The translations under genes were made by a program, and so were the position numbers. From Paenibacillus nanensis (GTDB lineage Bacteria > Bacillota > Bacilli > Paenibacillales > Paenibacillaceae): a stretch of DNA of 64,000 nucleotides. The notes beneath the pieces were generated by a model that was given only the letters and a program-made list of their open reading frames with translations, did no database searches and was not told where the DNA came from. This document shows positions 53,886 through 62,858 of this stretch, piece after piece (the first letter of the stretch is position 1; each line of letters opens with the position of its first letter). The stretch spans positions 1-64,000 of the forward strand of contig NZ_QXQA01000018.1 of assembly GCF_003583765.1 (NCBI RefSeq), written 5' to 3'.

Positions 53886-54362
53886 ATGAGCCAACTAACC
53901 ATCCAGGCGGTAAAGCCGGGGCATAAGGATTTGATTGGACTGATCGCGAAGCTCGACAGCTATTTGCATGAGCTGTATCCGCCGGATGAAATATTCGGCG
54001 TCGACTTTGAAGACCCGAAGACGGAGGACATGCTGTTCGCCGTTGCGTACTGGGAGGGCGCGCCCGTCGGCTGCGGCGGCATCCGGCGTCTGGACGCGGA
54101 CACGGTCGAGCTGAAGCGGTTCTTTGTCGAGCCGAATATGAGAAGGAAGGGCATTGCCCTGCAGGTGTTCCGGTTTTTAGAGAAACAAGCCTTGGCGCTC
54201 GGCTGCTCCGTCATGCGGCTGGAGACGGGAGCGCCGCAGATCGAATCGGTCTCTTTCTATAAAAAGCAAGGCTTCTACGAAATTGATCGGTTCGGCGAAT
54301 ATGTGGATTGCGAATCGAGCCTATGCATGGAGAAGGTCATAAAAGAAGGGCTAGCTTCCTAA
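53886..54362 (+). CDS. GNAT-family N-acetyltransferase
   Basis: 158 aa. ATG 53886 with TAGGAGG upstream, 13 bp after hisJ. Acetyl-CoA loop FFVEPNMRRKGIALQVFRFL (residues about 79-98), LRRL-type beta strand GCGGIRRLDADTVELK and a terminal YKKQGFYEIDRFGEY. The single-domain form; substrate unknown. Its stop codon lies in the shared hairpin. Confidence 0.88.
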   Translation: MSQLTIQAVKPGHKDLIGLIAKLDSYLHELYPPDEIFGVDFEDPKTEDMLFAVAYWEGAPVGCGGIRRLDADTVELKRFFVEPNMRRKGIALQVFRFLEKQALALGCSVMRLETGAPQIESVSFYKKQGFYEIDRFGEYVDCESSLCMEKVIKEGLAS

Positions 54363-54370
54363 GCTAGCCC
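54348..54370. terminator. Convergent hairpin containing both stop codons
   Basis: GGGCTAGCTT, CCT, AAGCTAGCCC: a perfect 10-bp stem with a 3-nt loop. The plus-strand TAA (54360-54362) and the minus-strand TAG (54364-54366) both lie inside it. No T-run on either side, so it is an atypical bidirectional terminator or RNA stabiliser. Confidence 0.7.
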
Positions 54371-54777
54371 GCATTCCGTTCGAAAGCGACGATCCAGTCG
54401 CCCTTCGTCGCCGCGTAGCCGGTATCGCCTTCCACGACAAGTCCAAACAAGTTTTTGACGTCGAGAAACTCCTTGCGCGTGCCGTTGTCGAACTCCAGCG
54501 TAATATAGTAATACGTGCGGGAGGACGTGCTGGCGTGACTAAGCGAATTGTCCCCGTGATGGTGATGATTCGTCGAGTGCCTCACATCCATTCTTTTGGC
54601 GACGACGCGCGCATAGGCGCTTTCCTGCGGCGCTCTCGCGTTTCGCGCATACTTGACGATACTGAATATGATTCCGCCGATTATAATCGCAAACACGAGG
54701 AAAAACAGAAAAGGAAAAACCGAAAACATAAAGTCAAACCCCATATTTCCGAACCCCGGATCTTGACCTAGACTCAT
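54364..54777 (-). CDS. DUF2500 protein with one membrane helix
   Basis: 137 aa from ATG 54777 (CAGGAGGTTACGCT upstream). An N-terminal helix (FMFSVFPFLFFLVFAIIIGGIIF, about 16-38; read in pieces) precedes a beta-rich domain with VVAKRMDVRHST, YYITLEFDNGTRKEFLDVKN and GDTGYAATKGDW, as in DUF2500. The function of the family is unknown. Downstream of the SgrR-like gene by 83 bp, likely in the same operon. Confidence 0.8.
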   Translation of the reverse strand: MSLGQDPGFGNMGFDFMFSVFPFLFFLVFAIIIGGIIFSIVKYARNARAPQESAYARVVAKRMDVRHSTNHHHHGDNSLSHASTSSRTYYYITLEFDNGTRKEFLDVKNLFGLVVEGDTGYAATKGDWIVAFERNAG

Positions 54778-54860
54778 AGCGTAACCTCCTGTAGCAGATG
54801 TATAGGAAACGGATGGTGAGCTCTTTCTAAATACGCTAGTATCGAGTAAAGTGTTGCAGT

Positions 54861-56672
54861 TTATCTGAACCATAAATCCCGGAACCGCACCCAGCCGAGC
54901 GACTCCAGTGAAATACCCTGCACGGAAGGATGAAAAGCCGTCTTCAAATGCTTGCGGTACAAGAATAAGAGGGAATGGCGTCCGGCAAGAATGCCTTCGA
55001 TCTGAATAAATAATTTAATCCGCTCCGCGCTGTCCTGCTCAGCCAGTATTCGCCGCAGCGTATCCTCAACTTTAACGCTTGTTTGCCTGTCCATATGCTG
55101 CATCATGCTTTTGTACAAGTCGATCAGCCGCAGCTCCCGGTGCTCGTCCAGCATAACGGCGAACAGCAGCAGGTCGGCCGACATACGTTCCGCTCCCTTG
55201 AATTGCTCGGCAGCCAGAAGCTGGACCTCCAGCGTAATGCCGGACAAATCAAGCAGGCCTCTGATAATCGCGGCATCGTTTTCGTATTGGGGAATCGTAA
55301 TCAGCTTAAGCGGCTCGCCTTGGTAACCCGCCTCGGCAAGCTCCTTCCGCAGCTTCCCCGCGTTGTCATGCTCCCATCCCGCGTTATTGATTTTGCCAGA
55401 TTTATCCGGAAGCCAAAAGCTCGCCGCCGGTTCAATGACATCGCCAGACAGCAGTCTCAGCAGCTCGCCGCGATGAATGGCCCGGTTCAAAACCGAGCGG
55501 ATCGCCGGATTGGCCAGCGGACCGTCCTTCAGCTCGTTCACCGTCATAAATTTGCAGGTTGTGCCCGACTGCCGCACCTGCTGCCACTGCCCGCCGGTCA
55601 TCCCTTCGATCCGAACGTTATGCATGACCTGGAATTGCCGCAGCTCTTCCAAATCCTCTTCTTTGCCCGCGTCGCTGCTGTGAGGCATGGTCCATACCTC
55701 GACGCGGTCGAGAAACGCGCGTTCCCGAAAATAGGCGGGAAAAACCTCCAATATCCATATGCCATGCCCTCTGCTCGCGAGACGGTAGGGCCCGGTGCCG
55801 ATCACGGTGCCTTGCTCCTGTCCGAACGCTTCTCCTTCCGCCTCGCAAATATCCTCCGGCACGATAGAAGCTCTGTTCGTGGATAAGAAGGAAAGAAACA
55901 CTTCATTGCGCTGCTGCAATCGGATACGGATGGTCGTGTCGTCCGGCGTATCCATCTCTTCAATTCCGTTATAAACCCAGTTGTACAGCCCGTTCGGAGC
56001 AAGCCGCCGCAGCCGGGTAAGCGTGTACCTGACATCGGTGGAGGTCATCTCGCGGCCATGGTGGAACAGGACGCCTTTCCGAAGGTAGAAGGTCCATTCC
56101 GTCCGTTCCTCATTCGTCTCCCAAGCATGAGCCAGATGCGGAAGGATGCTGCCGCCCTTCGGATCGATGCGCACCAGTCCGTCGAACAGCTGGTTCACGA
56201 GATGCGATTCGCCGCTGTAATGAATGCGGGCGGGGTCCAGGCTGTCGATGGATCCGGGCAGCGGAAACCTCAGCGTATCCGTTCTCCGCTGTCCTTCAAC
56301 GGTGCTTCGAAAGCCGAATTGTCCCGTCAGCCACTGCTGGAACCGTGTCAGCGAGGCGCCTCCCAGCCCTTTCCGCTGCAGCAGCTCGAACGCGGATTGG
56401 AGGTCGCCCCGAAGCGCAAGCTCCTCAGCCTCCTCCAGCAGCAGCTTCTCCGCAGGCTGCTCGAATGCAAGCAGCGAGCGGTTCCCGCGTCCGCGCCTGG
56501 CCGACCAGCTAATCCAGCCCTCCGCCGCCATTCGCTTCAGCAGCAGCACCATATTGCGATGCGTGCAATCCAGCTTCTCCGCCAGCTCAGCGGTCGTCAC
56601 CTCGAAGGGGACGCCGTCTTCCGCGTGCGGATAAGCCTCTCTCAGCATAAAAAAATGTCTGCGTATTTTCAT
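54861..56672 (-). CDS. sgrR: SgrR-family transcriptional regulator
   Basis: 603 aa. N-terminal winged helix (about 1-105; LAEKLDCTHRNMVLLLKRMA and GWISWSARRGRGNRS) fused to an SBP_bac_5 peptide/oligosaccharide-binding fold (about 155-600; RFPLPGSIDSLDPARI, WTFYLRKGVLFHHGREMTSTDVRYTL). This is the SgrR layout, in which the periplasmic-protein-like part senses a small molecule inside the cell. It lies divergent from the DUF4173 gene; CATAA/TTATG inverted repeat at about 56699-56717 between them could be a site for it. Confidence 0.9.
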   Translation of the reverse strand: MKIRRHFFMLREAYPHAEDGVPFEVTTAELAEKLDCTHRNMVLLLKRMAAEGWISWSARRGRGNRSLLAFEQPAEKLLLEEAEELALRGDLQSAFELLQRKGLGGASLTRFQQWLTGQFGFRSTVEGQRRTDTLRFPLPGSIDSLDPARIHYSGESHLVNQLFDGLVRIDPKGGSILPHLAHAWETNEERTEWTFYLRKGVLFHHGREMTSTDVRYTLTRLRRLAPNGLYNWVYNGIEEMDTPDDTTIRIRLQQRNEVFLSFLSTNRASIVPEDICEAEGEAFGQEQGTVIGTGPYRLASRGHGIWILEVFPAYFRERAFLDRVEVWTMPHSSDAGKEEDLEELRQFQVMHNVRIEGMTGGQWQQVRQSGTTCKFMTVNELKDGPLANPAIRSVLNRAIHRGELLRLLSGDVIEPAASFWLPDKSGKINNAGWEHDNAGKLRKELAEAGYQGEPLKLITIPQYENDAAIIRGLLDLSGITLEVQLLAAEQFKGAERMSADLLLFAVMLDEHRELRLIDLYKSMMQHMDRQTSVKVEDTLRRILAEQDSAERIKLFIQIEGILAGRHSLLFLYRKHLKTAFHPSVQGISLESLGWVRFRDLWFR

Positions 56673-56793
56673 ACTCGACCTCCAGCGCCGTACCTCACAT
56701 AAAATATGAAATTATGAGGATTAAAGTTGCACTTTTTGTTCTTATTTTCTAGGTTACAATATAAGGGAGATTTGTGCAAAGGAGACATGTGTG

Positions 56794-58320
56794 ATGAGAG
56801 ATCCCGCACCATGGCAGAAGAGATACGATATGATGTGGCTGATGGCGATCCTGCTGGGCGTCATCGGGCAATATTTATTTGTCGGCAGAGCGCTTGGCGT
56901 GTCCGTGCTGCTGTTCACCGTCTTATTCTACGGCTACTTCTTCTATGCCGCGAGAGGCAGAATGGGGGGCTTCGATCGTTGGCGGGGACAGTCGAAGACA
57001 GGACGTCTCTTGTTCGTGCCGATTGCCATGCTTGCGCTCGCATACGCCTTGTTCGCCAATGAATTGTTCCGGTTTTTAAATAGCATCGCGCTTATCCTTC
57101 TCATCGTCGGTCAGACGATGCTGCTGACGCGGGGAGGCTCTGAGCCTTGGTACCGGCCGAAGTTTCTGGCGGAGCTGCTGCAGCAATGGTTCGTGGCGCC
57201 TTTTGCTCACTTAAGCGTCCCGTTTAGCATGACGGCAGGCTGGCTGAAATTCAGGGAAGACAATAGCAAAACAAAGTCCGATCTTCGGAAAATTATGCTC
57301 GGCTTGCTGCTCGCGGCGCCTTTGCTGCTCGTTGTTGTCATCCTTCTGGCCTCGGCGGACGGCATTTTCGAATTCTGGCTGAATAAAATTCCCTCGCTGC
57401 TCGACGGCGGTTCGGCGGGAGAAGGCTTCCTCCGGTTTTTCGCCGCGGCGGGGCTCGCATTGTATCTATTCTGTTATGTATGGGGGCTGCTGTTCAAACG
57501 GGAATCCCGGTCCGCTGCCGCTCAACCGTCAGTGGCAGGTAGTCAGGTATGGCCTGCTGCCGAGAGGCAGCCTGATCAAGACCGGACAACATTTGATCCT
57601 TTGGTCGCCGCTACGGTTCTTATCTGCGTCAATGCCGTCTATGTCCTGTTCGCCGCCATTCAATTTACGTACTTGTTCGGCGCTGCCGACGGCCTTCTGC
57701 CCGATGGGACGGCTTACGCGGAATATGCGCGCAGAGGCTTTGCGGAGCTGGTTGCCGTGGCGCTTCTCAACATCGGCATTTTGCTGATCGGCCTTCATTT
57801 TATCGAGAAGGGCAGCAGCTTGATGGAACGTCTGCGCCAGGCGTTGCTCACCGTTCTGATGGGGTGTACGCTGGTGATGCTGATCTCGGCTTACAGCCGA
57901 TTGTCCTTATACGAGGAGGCTTACGGTTATACGCAGCTCAGGCTGCTGGTGCACGGATTTATGGTGTTCCTCGGCGTATTAATGCTTGTGGCCGTCGTCC
58001 GCATTTGGTACCGCTGGTTCTCGCTCGCCAAAGTCTATATTGCGATTGGCGTAGCGGCGTACGTCATCATGAATTATATCAATTTGGATGCGCGTATAGC
58101 GGAAGGCAATATCGCTCGTTACGAGGCAACCGGGAAAATCGATATCGGTTATCTCGGCACGTTATCCGCCGATGCGGGTCCCGCGCTGGAAAGGCTTTTA
58201 CGGGAGCATCCCGAGCTGGACGGGGTGGACAGCATTTTAGCTCAAATGAAAGGGCAAGCGAAAGAACGGAGCCACTGGCAGTCCTGGAACCTTGCGATTG
58301 AGCGCATGAAAAACAGATAA
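56794..58320 (+). CDS. DUF4173 polytopic membrane protein
   Basis: 508 aa with about 12-13 hydrophobic segments. ATG 56794 has AAAGGAG upstream. Recognised by the DUF4173 core: helix VLFYGYFFYAARG, linker YRPKFLAELLQQWF, loop EYARRGFAELVAVALLNIGI (near 308-327) and TQLRLLVHGFMVFLGVLMLV (the latter about 395-414), followed by a short hydrophilic C terminus (SDAGPALERLLREHPELD). Family function unknown. A phosphoesterase gene follows after 25 bp. Confidence 0.85.
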   Translation: MRDPAPWQKRYDMMWLMAILLGVIGQYLFVGRALGVSVLLFTVLFYGYFFYAARGRMGGFDRWRGQSKTGRLLFVPIAMLALAYALFANELFRFLNSIALILLIVGQTMLLTRGGSEPWYRPKFLAELLQQWFVAPFAHLSVPFSMTAGWLKFREDNSKTKSDLRKIMLGLLLAAPLLLVVVILLASADGIFEFWLNKIPSLLDGGSAGEGFLRFFAAAGLALYLFCYVWGLLFKRESRSAAAQPSVAGSQVWPAAERQPDQDRTTFDPLVAATVLICVNAVYVLFAAIQFTYLFGAADGLLPDGTAYAEYARRGFAELVAVALLNIGILLIGLHFIEKGSSLMERLRQALLTVLMGCTLVMLISAYSRLSLYEEAYGYTQLRLLVHGFMVFLGVLMLVAVVRIWYRWFSLAKVYIAIGVAAYVIMNYINLDARIAEGNIARYEATGKIDIGYLGTLSADAGPALERLLREHPELDGVDSILAQMKGQAKERSHWQSWNLAIERMKNR

Positions 58321-58345
58321 AGATGCACGGCTTGGAGGGAGACTG

Positions 58346-59206
58346 ATGAGCAAAACGAAGAGGTGGTTTATGATCTACATTCCTGCTGCGATATTGCTTC
58401 TTATTCTGTTTTTGTATGCAGAGAACAACTGGATTGGGATTACTGCACATAAGGTGAGCTCGGAGAAGCTCCCGGCAGGCTTCGGAACGTACCGAATCGT
58501 TCAGCTGTCCGACCTGCAGAGCAAGGAGTTCGGCCGGGACCAGAAGCCTTTGCTCCGCAAGGTGCAGAAGCTGAAGCCGGACCTCATCGTCGTGACGGGG
58601 GATTTGGTGGACAGCAGCCATTACGACGAGAAAGCCAGCTTAACGATGATGCAGGGAGCATTGAAGATTGCCCCGGTTTATTTCATCAGAGGCAATCACG
58701 AATACGCCGCGAGCCGTTATCCGTCCCTGGAGCAAAAGCTGATTGAAGCGGGTGTTCACGTTCTGCGGAACGAGCATACGTCGATTGAATTGGGGGACGG
58801 TTTCATTCAGCTCGTTGGGGTGGACGATCCGCTCTATAACCGGAAGAGGGATGGAGATGCCGCTAAAATCGAAGCCCATCTTGGCGTTGCGCTCGAAGGC
58901 ATCGAGCACCCGGGGGCTTACACGATTTTGCTGTCTCACCGGCCGGAGCTGTTCCAGGTTTACGCCGACTACGGGATGGACCTCAGCTTGTCCGGCCATG
59001 CCCACGGCGGACAATTCCGAATCCCGTTCGTAGGCGGGGTATTCGCTCCGGAGCAAGGCTTTTGGCCGAAGTATTCGGAGGGCCGGCATCAGCTCGGCGG
59101 CTCCGAGATGATCATTAGCCGGGGACTTGGCAACAGCACGTTCCCTCAGCGGCTGTTCAACCGTCCGGAGATAATATTGATCGAGCTGACGGAGACGGCC
59201 GGTTAA
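58346..59206 (+). CDS. Membrane-anchored metallophosphoesterase (YkuE-like)
   Basis: 286 aa. ATG 58346 with TTGGAGGGAG upstream. One helix (residues 8-25) holds it at the membrane; the catalytic side is QLSDLQSKEFG, VVTGDLVDSSH, IRGNHEYAAS, SHRPELF and LSGHAHGGQFR. The first motif has DLQ instead of the usual DxH, so one metal ligand differs. Probably a phosphodiesterase outside the membrane; substrate unknown. Confidence 0.88.
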   Translation: MSKTKRWFMIYIPAAILLLILFLYAENNWIGITAHKVSSEKLPAGFGTYRIVQLSDLQSKEFGRDQKPLLRKVQKLKPDLIVVTGDLVDSSHYDEKASLTMMQGALKIAPVYFIRGNHEYAASRYPSLEQKLIEAGVHVLRNEHTSIELGDGFIQLVGVDDPLYNRKRDGDAAKIEAHLGVALEGIEHPGAYTILLSHRPELFQVYADYGMDLSLSGHAHGGQFRIPFVGGVFAPEQGFWPKYSEGRHQLGGSEMIISRGLGNSTFPQRLFNRPEIILIELTETAG

Positions 59207-59328
59207 TGATGCCTTCAGGAAAAAGGCGGCTGTACCTATTGGAAACGCCAATTCGTCCGACTTTCCAGCGGCATAGGATATCGTAGGATTGTTTTGCGAG
59301 AACGATGACAAAGAAAGCGGATGATGAC

Positions 59329-59682
59329 ATGCCTTGCTGTCTGGGACAAGTTAAAATTATTCGGAACGAGGGCACGATCATATTCGGAAATATTAAGCAA
59401 TACGCGCCGATTTCGAACGAGAAGTCGACGAGCGGCAGCGGCAGCGAGCAAACCGATGCGGAAGGCGAAGCGGGGAACCCCGATGCGGGCGTAAGCAGCC
59501 GCGGCAAGAAGCGGCGGGCAAGCAGGCGGGGGCGCCTCGGATCGACGACATGCTCCAGATCGAGGGGCCGCGCGTGGAAAGCAAAAAAAGGACCCGCTGC
59601 AACGGGCAGCGGGCCAAAGGTTTTATATTATAAAAAAGGGGGTCGACTTTCATTATATGCCCCTTTCATTAAAGCGCGATGA
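59329..59682 (+). pseudogene. Possible GerPF-like spore protein fragment
   Basis: The first about 50 residues from ATG 59329 (LGQVKIIRNEGTIIFGN, then SGSGSEQTD) fit the start of GerPA/GerPF-type spore germination proteins: short beta strands, then PxxxxKxxxGSGSxxT. After about residue 55 the frame turns Arg/Lys/Gly-rich and reads through a minus-strand terminator at 59583-59615, unlike family members of about 70 aa. A second frame from 59490 also stays open. I think the 3' part is degenerate or frameshifted. Ribosome site weak (AAGCGGA). Confidence 0.35.
59583..59615 (-). terminator. Minus-strand intrinsic terminator
   Basis: On the minus strand: CCCGCTGC, CCGTT, GCAGCGGG stem followed by seven T (complement of 59583-59589). 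It ends the HxlR/VOC transcript. Confidence 0.85.
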
Positions 59683-59740
59683 ATGAAATATTTCATTTTC
59701 ATTACAATTAATTGGGCGGGACTTCCATGTCGGGGAAACG

Positions 59741-60163
59741 TTATTTCATTCTTTTTGAAATGGGATGGTCTCGTTTTAGCTCCAAGAGGTCCCATAAGTT
59801 TCCATATAAGTCCTTAAAAACAGCCACAGTCCCATATTCTTGTTCCTTTGGTTCTCTAACGAACTCGATTCCCTTACTTAACATTTCATTGTAGTCTCTC
59901 CAAAAATCATCCGTATTTAAGAAGAGAAAAACTCTGCCCCCGGACTGATTCCCGATAAATTCTTCCTGCTCTGGTTTTGAAGCCTTTGCAAGTAACAATG
60001 TAGTGCCTACAGACCCGGGTGGAGATACAACGACCCATCGTTTATCCTGATCCGGTTGATACGTATCCTCGACTAATGTGAAGTTTAACTTCTTTGTATA
60101 AAAATCTAAAGCTTCGTCATAGTCCCTAACAACAAGAGCTATATGGACAATTGATTGTATCAT
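59741..60163 (-). CDS. VOC-family protein (glyoxalase-like)
   Basis: 140 aa, one VOC fold: IVHIALVVRDYDEALDFYTKKLNF at the start (about 4-27), VSPPGSVGTTLLLAKA in the middle, FKDLYGNLWDLLEL near 115-128. His at IVHIAL and Glu in DLLEL are the metal-binding positions. It lies 33 bp after an HxlR regulator gene and is probably controlled by it. Likely an antibiotic/electrophile-binding or isomerase protein; no unique function. Confidence 0.85.
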   Translation of the reverse strand: MIQSIVHIALVVRDYDEALDFYTKKLNFTLVEDTYQPDQDKRWVVVSPPGSVGTTLLLAKASKPEQEEFIGNQSGGRVFLFLNTDDFWRDYNEMLSKGIEFVREPKEQEYGTVAVFKDLYGNLWDLLELKRDHPISKRMK

Positions 60164-60196
60164 TTGGGTTTCCCTCCTAATTGTATAAAGGCAGTT

Positions 60197-60541
60197 TCAG
60201 TTCTTTGAAACTTCATGTTTTTGGATTGATATATAATGCTCCCCCACTTTTATCATTTGCTCTAGAATGGGTTCCAGACTTTTCCCGAAATCGGTTAAAC
60301 TATATTCAACCTTCGGAGGGATGGTCAAAAAAGCGGTGCGTTTAACGATATTGCATTCCTCCAGTTCCCGCAGCTGTGTAGTCAGAACATGCCTGGATAT
60401 GCCAGATATTAACCGTTGAAGCTCACCAAAACGTCTGGTTTGCCGAAGCAGTTCAAATATTATTCTAGGCTTCCACTTCCCGCTAATCATTTGTAGACCC
60501 ACTTCTACGGGGCAACCAAAGGTCCCATCCAGATACGGCAT
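60197..60541 (-). CDS. HxlR-family (DUF24) transcriptional regulator
   Basis: 114 aa from ATG 60541 (GGAGGTAAAG upstream). Winged helix with SGKWKPRIIFELLRQTRRF, ISRHVLTTQLRELEECNIVKR and PPKVEYSLTDFGKSLEPIL. Cys10 in GTFGCPVEVG is the conserved thiol sensed by YodB/CatR-type members. It leads the VOC gene and is divergent from the SnoaL-like gene, both plausible targets. Confidence 0.9.
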   Translation of the reverse strand: MPYLDGTFGCPVEVGLQMISGKWKPRIIFELLRQTRRFGELQRLISGISRHVLTTQLRELEECNIVKRTAFLTIPPKVEYSLTDFGKSLEPILEQMIKVGEHYISIQKHEVSKN

Positions 60542-60660
60542 CTTTACCTCCACATTGGTTAGTTTTTTATGACTTCGTCATCTTATTCTGCGTACTTACT
60601 CTATTGATGGAATTCAGATAATCTAACATACATAACCATCATATAGAAAGAGGCGATACT

Positions 60661-61110
60661 ATGAAATCCCCCATTCGTAATAAAGCGGTCATGAATCCGG
60701 AAAAAATGAATGCTGCGTTTGCAGAAGCATATAACTCGGGCGATATTGGTAAACTTCTTGCTTTGTACGAACCGGACGGTATTCTGGTTAATCCGAACGG
60801 AGGCCATGATAATGGAATCGTACAAATTCGCAAAACTCTAGAGGACCTATTACAGCTACAAGGCAGCATGATATCTAAGAATATATATTATATCCCTTTT
60901 GAAAATATCGCTTTGCTACGCGCACATTATGTACTTCACACAGTAGGAACCGATGGAAATCCTATGCAAATCCAAGGCCACACTACAGAAATTGTTAGAA
61001 AACAGCAGGACGGCAGTTGGCTCTACATCATAGATCATCCGTACGGGGCAGAGCTATTAAGAGAAGTAGATTCGGCGAGGATAAATGATAATGGAGGAAA
61101 AAATGAATAG
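60661..61110 (+). CDS. SnoaL-like/DUF4440 protein
   Basis: 149 aa. ATG 60661 with GAAAGAGGCG upstream. NTF2-like fold: MNAAFAEAYNSGDIGKLLALYEPDGILVNPNGG (in outline: AYNSGDIGKLLALYEPDG, near 22-39), LHTVGTDG and WLYIIDHPYG near the end. Family members are small hydrolases or isomerases, or have no known function. The DUF4260 gene overlaps its last 8 bases. Confidence 0.85.
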   Translation: MKSPIRNKAVMNPEKMNAAFAEAYNSGDIGKLLALYEPDGILVNPNGGHDNGIVQIRKTLEDLLQLQGSMISKNIYYIPFENIALLRAHYVLHTVGTDGNPMQIQGHTTEIVRKQQDGSWLYIIDHPYGAELLREVDSARINDNGGKNE

Positions 61111-61450
61111 GCTCATCTTGAAGCTTGAAGGTTTACTTGTGCTGCTAGCCTGTATCTATGCATTTATGGAGTACGATTTTAAGTGGATTTGGTTCATCGT
61201 GCTTCTGTTCGCTCCAGACATCTCGATGGTTGGTTATCTAAAGGGGGTTCGTGTCGGGGCGGTCGCTTACAATCTATTTCATACTTATCTTTTGAGCGGC
61301 ATCATGCTCGTCATAGGGGTTGTCACAAAAATGGATGTTTTTTTGATGATCGGCATCATTTGGACCGCTCACATCGGCCTGGATCGATTGTTAGGTTATG
61401 GATTGAAATACAAAACGGAGTTCAAAGATACACATCTGAATAGACTTTAA
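61103..61450 (+). CDS. DUF4260 membrane protein
   Basis: 115 aa from ATG 61103 (AATGGAGGAAAA upstream; overlaps the previous stop). Four hydrophobic segments; family marks FAPDISMVGYL and YNLFHTYLLSG near 40-75 and WTAHIGLDRLLGYGLKY at 90-106. The pairing with a SnoaL-like gene next to an HxlR regulator suggests a small stress module; function unknown. Confidence 0.85.
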   Translation: MNRLILKLEGLLVLLACIYAFMEYDFKWIWFIVLLFAPDISMVGYLKGVRVGAVAYNLFHTYLLSGIMLVIGVVTKMDVFLMIGIIWTAHIGLDRLLGYGLKYKTEFKDTHLNRL

Positions 61451-61530
61451 TGAATGGATCAGCATCACGGATCATGGGTTGGTAAAGTTCCTGTTACTTC
61501 CCTTACTCAAAACAATATCATCCCTGAGAG

Positions 61531-61683
61531 TTAACCATTACCAACTGACTTTTCCAGTGGCATGTTTATGAAAAGGAGACTCTTCGTTCTCACAAAATAA
61601 GCTATTCGATTGCCGCTTGGATCCTTTATAAATAGCTCATTCCTTACACCATGATCATGTGATTGGATAAACGAAGAATTCAT
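61531..61683 (-). pseudogene. C-terminal remnant of a VOC protein
   Basis: The minus strand from 61683 to the stop at 61531 reads FIQSHDHGVRNELFIKDPSG followed by NRIAYFV, the typical last third of a glyoxalase-fold protein. A stop codon lies just upstream in frame (near 61686) and no N-terminal part is found, so this is a decayed gene. It is the third VOC sequence in the window besides 2196-3062 and 59741-60163. Confidence 0.6.
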
Positions 61684-61888
61684 TTAGAAAGTAAAGGGAT
61701 AGAGATTACCATCAATCCTGTCTATCGGACTACGCTTATTCCTTGACGATACATCAGCAGGGGGAATAGTTCAGAAGTTATTACCGGAAGGTCATGTTAA
61801 ATACACTCGATGCAATCAGCGGCAGAGCAGCACCTATCAGACGAGCCGACAGGTGCTTTCAGAACGTCATCTATTCCGGATGCAAGCC
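61684..61888. other. Gap with hairpin near the hydrolase end
   Basis: AGCACCT..AGGTGCT inverted repeat at 61830-61856 before the convergent hydrolase stop; weak T-run. No gene seen. Confidence 0.4.
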
Positions 61889-62710
61889 TTATTTTACCTG
61901 CAAAAATTCGAGTACGGCACTCAGGAACTCAGCTTGATACTCCACATTGGACAGGTGAACTGCGGGCAATATCAGTTGTTTTGCGTTAGGCACCGTCTTG
62001 GCAATCAATTCACCGTGTTCGGGAAGCGTAACCGTATCATACTGGCCTGAAATTACTAAGGTCGGGCTGCTGATCAGCGCGGCAGTCCGGCGCATATCCA
62101 TGTCGCGAATAGCAGCCCAGCTTCCTGCAATTCCTTGCGGACGAGTAGCCAGCACCATTTCGCGAAACGAGGCGACGTGCGGGTTATCAGATTCCAACAT
62201 ATGCGAAGGGAACCAGTTCTTAATGAACATATCTGCGAATTCGGGTAGTTTCCCCTGTTCCAGCACTGAGGCAATCAAGCCCTGCCATTGCTCGGCAGGC
62301 CCCAGGTAAGAGGAGGTATTGCTCAGTATGAGCCGGTCGACCCGCACCGGAGCGTATATTCCTAGCCATTGCGCAATGACGCCGCCGAGCGACAGCCCGA
62401 GGAAATGGACACGGTCGATTTGAAGCGCGTCGAGGAGCTCGATGACATCCCGTCCCAATCTGTCGAACGAATACGGACCGTCCGGCGTATCCGATTCGCC
62501 ATGCCCCCGATAGTCGTAGCGAAGAACGCGGAAATGCTTTGAAAGCTCGGGAATTTGCCCATCCCACATGTTCATCGAGGTCGCGATGGAGTTCGCAAGC
62601 ACAAGTACCGGTTTGTCGGCCAACCCATCGATTCGATAAGCAAGCCGAACTCCATCTCCAGTCGTAAAGTAGTTTAGCCCCTCAGTCCTTCTCGTTTCGG
62701 TTATCGTCAT
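61889..62710 (-). CDS. Alpha/beta hydrolase (3-oxoadipate enol-lactonase-like)
   Basis: 273 aa. RBS GGAGACGG upstream of ATG 62710. Nucleophile elbow FLGLSLGGVIAQW with Ser near residue 105, oxyanion region VLVLANSIATSMNMWDGQI, DYRGHGESD, acid in ISGQYDTVTLPEHG and final His in LPAVHLSNVE. The pattern is PcaD/lactonase-like, but without other protocatechuate genes the substrate is open. Confidence 0.85.
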   Translation of the reverse strand: MTITETRRTEGLNYFTTGDGVRLAYRIDGLADKPVLVLANSIATSMNMWDGQIPELSKHFRVLRYDYRGHGESDTPDGPYSFDRLGRDVIELLDALQIDRVHFLGLSLGGVIAQWLGIYAPVRVDRLILSNTSSYLGPAEQWQGLIASVLEQGKLPEFADMFIKNWFPSHMLESDNPHVASFREMVLATRPQGIAGSWAAIRDMDMRRTAALISSPTLVISGQYDTVTLPEHGELIAKTVPNAKQLILPAVHLSNVEYQAEFLSAVLEFLQVK

Positions 62711-62858
62711 GGTTCTCCGTCTCCTTTTTTCGTTTATAGTGACATTTTATGAAATCCGTTCTAGAATTCACATATGAAGATTACGGAGTTTGGGGTTTAA
62801 AAACTTATTTCTATCGTTGTTTTTCATTCAAACTTTATAAAAATGAGGTGATCTGATC

